A stretch of DNA of 64,000 nucleotides from Micropterus salmoides (lineage: Eukaryota > Chordata > Actinopteri > Centrarchiformes > Centrarchidae). Of this stretch, positions 59,035 to 64,000 are shown one piece after another; the first letter of the stretch is position 1; every line of letters begins with the position of its first letter. The position numbers and the translations under genes are program-made. The stretch spans positions 9,044,041 to 9,108,040 of the forward strand of contig NW_024040041.1 in the NCBI RefSeq assembly GCF_014851395.1, in the 5' to 3' direction. The notes below the pieces were generated by a model that saw only the letters and a list, made by a program, of their open reading frames with translations, had not been told where the DNA came from and ran no database searches.

Positions 59035-59830
59035 TATATATAATTAATATTTGGTCTGACCACCCTTTGCCTTCAAAACAGCATATATTCTTCTAGGTAC
59101 ACTTGCACAAAGTCAGGGATTTTGTAGGCGTATCATCAGGTGTATGATTCAACAATTATACCAAACAGGTGTTAATGATCAATTCAATATGTAGGTTGAA
59201 ACACAGTCATTAACAGGTTACTGTCAAAAGTCATACATGTTGGTAAGACTCAGCACAGCAACAAGATGCAAGGTGGTTATACGGCATCAACAATGTCTCT
59301 CGCAGGCAGACATTTCAAGGCAGACAGGGGTTTCCAGATGTGCTATCCAAACTGGGGCTGTATTTCTACAAATGGAGTTGGGGATTTGGTCAGAATCCCT
59401 CCTTGGCCCACATCTGATTGGCCCCATATTTATTCTGCAGCGTGAAAACAACCCCAATCACACGGTGAAAGTCATCTATCCTCAGCGTGAAGAAGAAGAA
59501 GGAGTCCTGGAAGTGATGATGTGGCCCCCACAGAGCCCCGATCTCAACATCATTGAGTCTGTCTGGGATTACCTGAAGAGAGAGAAGCAACTGGGGCTGA
59601 TAAATCCACAGAAGGACTGAGGGTAGGTCTCCATCAACCTACCTGCCGAGTTCCTTAAAAAAATAAGTGCAAGTGTACCTAGAAGAACTGGGGCTGTTTT
59701 AAAGGCAAAGGGTCGTCACACCAAATATTGATCTGATTTTCTCCTGTTCACTCACTTTGTATTTTCTTAGTGATAAATATAATTTAGAATTATAATTAAC
59801 ATGTCTATATATATATGGTGTCTTCTTTAC
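59035..59830 (+). mobile_element. Decayed, internally deleted Tc1-type transposon
   Basis: Long inverted termini: AATATTTGGTCTGACCACCC at 59047 onward, and at the right (reverse-complemented) AATATTTGGTGTGACGACCC ending near 59731. Both continue through CTTCTAGGTACACTTGCAC. A further AT-rich tail to about 59830 resembles the usual end of this family. The plus strand keeps transposase pieces (SRQTGVSRCAIQT, then FLQMELGIWSESLLG, then MMWPPQSPDLNIIESVWDY), but most of the middle is deleted and frames are broken. Intact relatives are about 1.5 kb. Confidence 0.8.
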
Positions 59831-61725
59831 ATTTGTCAATTTAAAATGATGATCAAATATGAGAACTTCAGTTTTAATTGACAGTATTTTCATCACAGGA
59901 AATATCTCAAGGCTGGAAGGCATTGTTAATGTTTGATATTGTCACGACTTGTGTCCTCTCCAGCACTGTCTTTTCTCACAGGAATGGCTGAAATGTTTCA
60001 GATCCTTGAAAAAATATGAGAACTGAACAATGTGTTGACTACACAGTATATATGTAAGACCTTCACAATACAACCCAGCTAGGTAAAGTTGTGACTATAT
60101 TACAAGAGAGCTGCTGAATGAGAAACGAACACAGGCATGTATTTTCCATTTTGACATCACCTACTTTGACAAGACATATGAGCAAATATCTGCACTCAGT
60201 AGCTTAAGCGAATATGTAAGCCCTCACACAAAAATGAAGTGCATTGCCCTTGAAATGCCAAAGCTAAACGAGGAAATTTTGCATCAGCGCAATCATTTAC
60301 ATAGAATAAATTTTGATGTGTTGAATGTGTCTTTTGGGTTTTCTACAGAGAGTCTTCAGTGTCCACTGCCCTGAGATGCAGGGAAGTTAGATGCCTCTCA
60401 AGCAAGTGAAAAGGAAACTAAAACTCAGCTGGAACATAGTTCTGTAACCTGAGTGCATGAAGAGAGGAACAGTGGATAAGTGCATGCACTGTGTGTGCAC
60501 TGCACACCCTGAATACAATCCACTTGTAAGTGTAATTTTTATGTAAAGGTGTGAAGCTTTTGTTAGAAGGTTCTTTCTGCTAGTGATTATGCCTGTGGAT
60601 ATAATTACCAATAATGACTTCATTTTGAGTGCTGCTGCTTTGATAACATTTATAACAATCACTTGTTTCCCCAGGTGAACAGTCACTACTGGGGGAACAA
60701 ATGACCCTAAAATATATTGTATATTATATTGGTGTTCTATATGTACACATTTTCCATTCCACATACCTTTTTGTATTTATATGTATATATAAATAATATA
60801 TGTATGTGCATGTGTGTAAATATTTTATGGCAGTGTTCTGAGAATTTAATTGGCCTTGATTTTAACAGTAAAATAGGTGCTAAGATGACCATGTTCACTC
60901 AAAACAAAATACCAACCTGGACAACATTAGCATCCTGCTGCATCGAATTCATACAGCAACAATGACTGAAAAAGCAGCAGGGATTTGCAGTTTCTTTGGT
61001 GACCACATGGAGTCAGAGTCATACAACAAACATGCAGCTGCTCAGAAGCTGGCGTTGCATTACGGCAGGAGGCTGAATAAGATGAGAAATAGGCCTCATA
61101 TTATTTTGTCTGAAATCCCACTTCATCAGTGCCTTTGAAGTGTATGCTTCTAAACTAATGCTTTGGTACAATTTCACAGTCTTTGATCCTTTTTTCACCT
61201 GGAGATGTCCCACAATATCACAATTAGTGTCCCATGGACAGTAAGAATTGTATCAGAAGAATGGGCCCAGCTTTGATAATACGTGGTTGAAAACGTAATT
61301 TCCGAGGAAAGAGAAATGAGATCTTGAATTTTGACTACTGCTACTAGGTGTGGTGCCCCTGTTACAATCTCAGTGAAACTCTTCAAAATCAAAGAGCATG
61401 ATGCAGCCCATTTGAAATACACTTGCAACAGCTCCAACTCTAAATCTCTGACCTTAACAGAGTCTGATGATGCAAATAAGTCTTTCCTCAAAGGGACGTG
61501 AGTGCTACATAATCAGTTTTACCTCTGTCCTCCACCATTACAGTGGTTCTTCTTACTGAACAAGCGCTATTTATAAAAGCTAGTAATCAAATAGCTTCAA
61601 AACATATACTGCAGCTGTCCCACTTAAACACACAAACATATACTGTGAATACTCACTTCTGTGTGATGCTTTTATTGCTCACCAAATGTGAGAGTGTTGC
61701 TGGTCCATGTTGTGGGCAGCAGGGT

Positions 61726-61740
61726 CCGGCAGGGGGCGCT
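61726..61740 (+). promoter_or_regulatory. CTCF-type motif
   Basis: CCGGCAGGGGGCGCT contains the GGGGGCGCT core typical of strong CTCF sites. It lies 60 bases from an X-box motif. Confidence 0.45.
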
Positions 61741-61798
61741 CTCTACGTGACTGTCTCTCTTTCTCTCTCACACTGAGGTCAATTGCCACACTCCCCTC

Positions 61799-61811
61799 GT
61801 CTCCTAGCAAC
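61799..61811 (+). promoter_or_regulatory. RFX-type X-box motif
   Basis: GTCTCCTAGCAAC is a canonical X-box variant with a one-base centre, near the CTCF-type motif. Confidence 0.4.
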
Positions 61812-63458
61812 GTCAGCACCCTGCCTCCAATCACTACGGATACCGGGAGAGATTGGGGGGGGGGGTGAATGAGGAAGAGGGGGAGGAGGAGAAGCTAGGA
61901 ATCAGCATCCCAGGCAGCAAAACTGAAAGTGTGCAAAGGTTAAAAAAAAACAAAGTTGAGGCAAGGGTTTCAGACGTGGATCGTATTGGGTGGGGGTGGG
62001 AGAGGTGAATCATGGAGCCAAGGTTCTCAGAGACACATTAAAATCATAATTCAAATCAGCCATATTACAGTGTGAAGTGGAGGAGAGCGATTACCCCAAT
62101 TAAGCCTGTTTGTTATGAGGGTCCCCTTTGCTTAGCCTCCACAGTCCCTCCTCTTTCCTCAGCATCTCCTACTGTCCTCTCTTCTTCTTCTTCTTCTTCT
62201 TCACTCACCCACCCTCTCGTGTGGCCTATTAAATTTGATGGTGCCATCATCATCTTCATCCTGTCCTTGTGACTCGTGGCAGGCCGCTGTGCTTTATTAC
62301 TCCACTCTTCCTCTGGGGGTCCTCACTCTTCTCTGTGGTGATTTCTATGTTTCTCTCATGCACATGGGGTGTGTGTGAATGCATGTCACACATCACGAAG
62401 ACCGTGTAACATTCTGTGTATATGTCATGCATACAGAACACAAAGAAAACACACTTGGCACACACACACCAGTGCTTGTCACTCACAGTCACAACACACA
62501 AGCTTTCACACACTCCCCGTGTGATGCGACAGTGACCTTAGACACTGGATCTCCTCCCCCCTGTGGCGGCTGTCATGTGGGGATGCGCCACACAGATACA
62601 CGCATGACAGAGTTTAGTCAGGGAGCCATGTTCAACGTCAGGTTGATACACAACAGAAGGCACTGGAGTGAAAGCTGACAGGTTGTGTGCAGCTTGCAAC
62701 AAATGCAATATGATACTTCATATGAGTAAGTGATTACAAACTATAGACAATATAATCCTACATTCTGTAATCTTGCACATGTGAGTTATTGCTGATTGCA
62801 GGATTCCGTGTTTCAGTGTAAGTTTGCAGGCAATATAGTGGAGTGAACGTATTTCACATTACCAGCCTGTGAAATGGTTGTACTGGACAAAAGTGTCATT
62901 ATGTTGCAGCCTAAAGCTCCACCAATAAACTGTTATTATTGTCTTTTTATTCATTGCACCTTGTGATGACTACATTTAACATTAAATTTAATCTCAACAG
63001 GAGATAAGCTGTGTAACAATAATACTCTTGCATAGATGAAATTGAAAAAAATGTGGATTACATCTACAAATCTTTATAATGACAATAAGAGGAATATGAT
63101 AAGAATGGGAATAACAGTGGGAAGAATAGTTATGGTTATTTCTACAATTATATTAATTATATACAGGCGAGAACAAACTATTTATGATGTGATAAAATAT
63201 GATATGATTAAAGTCATTGGTTGAACTCATTTTACATCACCGTCCATTTCAAAGTACAACCTGTGCTTCCGAGTGTTGCCACACCATCAGACACAATCTG
63301 CTCCAGGAAGGGCGGCGTGTGAATATATGCCTGCAAAACCTAAACTCTGAGCCACAGAAGAGATGCAGGAGGGAGAGGTGAAGAGGGAGGAGGGAGAACA
63401 TGTGTGAGTGTTTGTGCAAAAGGGATTGACAAAGAAAGAGAGAAAAACGCTGGCTGCT

Positions 63459-63472
63459 GTTGCCAAGGCAAC
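63459..63472 (+). promoter_or_regulatory. Perfect palindromic RFX X-box
   Basis: GTTGCCAAGGCAAC is a perfect 14-base palindrome and the ideal RFX dimer site. It sits between a purine-rich and a pyrimidine-rich stretch. Confidence 0.5.
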
Positions 63473-64000
63473 CATCTCGCTCCCCTCTCCTCTTTAACCC
63501 TTTCTCCTCGGCACTTTCTTTTCACCTTCTGTCTTTTATCATCGCAGCGATCTCTCACTTGTTGATGTCCTATCACTCCATCTGTCCCTGTCCTTATCTT
63601 CGCTCTCCGTCTCTGTTTCTCTCTCCGCAATACAAAATCTTGATTTGTGAGCTGTTCAGTCTCAACTTCATTTTGATTATTCATCCTCTTGTCGGCACAC
63701 CTGTCATTTTGTCTGAACACGTGTGCTTTGTTAACTCTGAGTCACTATGTGCTAGAGAACAGTAAGCATTTGAACTACACTGCGTTAAGTATCAGGAAGT
63801 AATTGCTTCACTGCATGTGTTATTAATGATTTGAAAACTTTAGCACATGGTGTTAACAACATGGCTGCTGGCATGTAGGAAAGAGATGAACTACCATGAA
63901 GGAAGACAATATTGTGTGGTCATTCTGGAAGATGTGAATGTTTGTATGTTTGAACGAATGTTTAAGTTTGTATTTGGAACTTATCCAACACTTTATTTTC

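Larger units (their letters stand above)
59831..64000. other. Intergenic, no gene seen
   Basis: Open frames here have no exon-like codon use. Notable pieces are a CTCF-type motif at 61726, X-box motifs at 61799 and 63459, a G run at 61856-61865, a (TTC)n run at 62182-62203 and CA-rich patches around 62460. The cluster at 61690-62000, G-rich with motifs, could be a promoter or enhancer of a gene outside the window. Confidence 0.5.

Noticed and set aside
1..64000. CRISPR arrays, tRNA or rRNA genes, bacterial operons
   Set aside because: No regular spacer array, no cloverleaf with A and B boxes that I could recognise, and the whole window behaves as fish nuclear DNA.

Overview
The window is nuclear DNA from a ray-finned fish, probably an advanced (percomorph-type) teleost. 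The signs are short split genes with GT-AG introns, decayed Tc1-type transposons, fish-type LINE reverse-transcriptase fragments, many CA/GT and tetranucleotide microsatellites, and four vertebrate gene families. No bacterial-type gene layout, tRNA, rRNA or CRISPR array was recognised.

Layout. (1) At 1-2.5 kb is the 3' end of an unidentified plus-strand gene: a candidate terminal coding exon at 1242-1331 and a poly(A) signal at 2478. (2) A minus-strand gene of 14 coding exons (18831 down to 2589) encodes a secreted zona pellucida (egg-coat) protein of about 1215 residues. It reads signal peptide, two extra ZP-N domains, a Pro/Tyr/His-rich region of over 500 residues in one exon, and a full ZP module. 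I assembled it from splice sites, and every exon junction keeps frame. Its introns hold a Tc1-type element, another inverted-repeat DNA element and a 3-kb fish repeat. (3) 19-29 kb is intergenic, with LINE fragments and a degenerate satellite. (4) A plus-strand four-exon gene (31052-33438) encodes a PMP22/EMP-family tetraspan protein, best read as emp1. (5) Tail-to-tail with it is a minus-strand five-exon GSG1-family claudin-like gene (39944-34920). (6) 40-45.5 kb is intergenic, with a TTAA-flanked DNA transposon. (7) tcf20 lies on the minus strand (53744-45730, about 2450 residues), with a 5' untranslated exon and GC-rich promoter near 57 kb. (8) 57.3-64 kb is intergenic, with a decayed Tc1 element and several RFX-type and CTCF-type motifs.

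How the parts relate. There is no operon-like cooperation. The emp1-gsg1 pair matches the EMP1/GSG1 neighbourhood I recall from human 12p13, and it supports both calls. tcf20 encodes a broadly acting chromatin co-regulator. The ZP gene would act in oocytes or liver to build the egg envelope. The least expected biology is the ZP gene: it has extra ZP-N domains, a very long Tyr/Pro-rich spacer, and a stop codon just after the last ZP-C cysteine, so it has no visible C-terminal propeptide or membrane anchor.
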